A stretch of DNA of 31,668 nucleotides. Source: JALOAP01 sp964632355 (GTDB taxonomy: Bacteria > Chloroflexota > Dehalococcoidia > Tepidiformales > Tepidiformaceae). A program made the translations under genes and the position numbers. The notes under the pieces were generated by a model, which ran no database searches, had not been told where the DNA came from, and saw only the letters and a program-made list of their open reading frames with translations. Shown here one piece after another: positions 31,200 through 31,668 of this stretch; positions within the stretch are counted from its first letter, which is position 1, and every line of letters begins with the position of its first letter. The stretch spans positions 1 to 31,668 of the forward strand of contig CAZWBW010000023.1 of assembly GCA_964632355.1 (NCBI GenBank). The letters run 5' to 3'.

Positions 31200-31668
31200 C
31201 TAGGCGACGGTGGCGACGGCCTGTTCGATGAGCGAAAGCCAGATGCGGTTGCCGTCGGTGCCGCCGACGAGTTCTTCGCCGGCGCGTTCGGGGTGCGGCA
31301 TCATGCCGAGCACGTTGCCCCGTTCGTTCACGATGCCAGCGATGTTGTTGATGCTGCCGTTCGGATTGGCCTCGGGGGTGACGTTCCCGGCCGCATCGCA
31401 GTAGCGGAAAATGACGCGGCCGGCGTCTTCGAGCCGCTCGATGGTCTGCTGGTCTGCGAAATAGTTGCCTTCCCCGTGGCTGATGGGGATGTGCAGCACT
31501 TCGCCCTCGCGGATGCCCGCCGCCCAAGGCGTATCGCCCCCTTCGCGGCGCAGGTAGGTCCATTCGCAGCGGAACTGGAGGCTTTGGTTGCGAATGAGGA
31601 CGCCCGGGAGCAGCTGGCTTTCGCAGAGGACCTGGAAGCCGTTGCAGATACCGATCACGGGCCGGCCT
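31200..31668 (-). CDS. purQ: Phosphoribosylformylglycinamidine synthase subunit PurQ, C-terminal part
   Basis: The glutaminase subunit of FGAM synthase (purine synthesis), cut by the window end; the N-terminal third is missing. It reads GRPVIGICNGFQVLCES with the nucleophile Cys, then SLQFRCEWTYLR, LHIPISHGEGNY, and NVLGMMPHPERAGEE with the catalytic His and Glu. The PurQ-specific NRIWLSLI ending is present. PurS and PurL are not in the window. Confidence 0.95.
   Translation of the reverse strand, partial: GRPVIGICNGFQVLCESQLLPGVLIRNQSLQFRCEWTYLRREGGDTPWAAGIREGEVLHIPISHGEGNYFADQQTIERLEDAGRVIFRYCDAAGNVTPEANPNGSINNIAGIVNERGNVLGMMPHPERAGEELVGGTDGNRIWLSLIEQAVATVA

Overview
This is a GC-rich bacterial chromosome segment, roughly two-thirds G+C by eye, densely packed with housekeeping and signalling genes. 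It contains no insertion sequence, prophage, CRISPR array, tRNA or rRNA gene that I can see. The gene set suggests a Chloroflexota lineage, perhaps a Tepidiforma-like relative: a SpoIIIAA-type ATPase fused to an R3H domain, CimA-type citramalate synthase, DUF4389 membrane proteins, tandem universal stress proteins, and no outer-membrane genes. That placement is inference from the gene families, not a database result. The window opens inside pdxT and closes inside purQ. An assembly gap of 10 Ns at 5959-5968 lies inside one gene. No stretch longer than 300 bases lacks a gene.

Layout. 1-2859 (+): pdxT end, a GNAT-like protein and an R3H ATPase, tightly coupled. 2860-3013: a convergent spacer holding two facing heptanucleotide repeat arrays. 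3014-5080 (-): a small transaldolase and a three-PAS protein with a degenerate histidine-kinase phosphotransfer helix. 5223-8529 (+): a 2H phosphoesterase, a gapped DRTGG-type P-loop protein, a molybdopterin-domain protein, a homologue of KamB/NpmA 16S rRNA A1408 methyltransferases broken by one in-frame TAA, and sufE. 8626-10028 (-): two universal stress genes. 10239-12178 (+): a GNAT-like protein, an FMN-binding split-barrel protein and an M23 lipoprotein. 12251-13444 (-): rplJ-rplL with an L10 leader, an attenuator-like hairpin and a promoter. 13465-21224 (-): a thioesterase, an alcohol dehydrogenase, a three-gene cyclic-di-GMP cluster, an orphan, a winged-helix/AlkZ-like protein and cimA with a candidate LVVI leader peptide. 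21516-26488 (+): a thioesterase, a BtrH-like protein, a CoA-ester lyase, a DUF1772-like protein, an acyl-CoA dehydrogenase and two small genes. 26485-31668 (-): a DUF2007-like protein, dapA, a GNAT_6 protein, two DUF4389 proteins and purQ.

The most interesting locus is 7308-8047. Its leader, just upstream of the broken A1408 methyltransferase, carries an 11-base match to the universally conserved 16S rRNA segment next to A1408. It also has a hairpin that overlaps the ribosome-binding site. This would fit translational autoregulation by target mimicry. Other points worth following are a degenerate GGDEF protein that keeps its inhibitory-site motif, the heptamer arrays that abut stop codons, the cimA leader peptide, and a recurrent TANNNT-N6/7-start arrangement that suggests leaderless transcripts.
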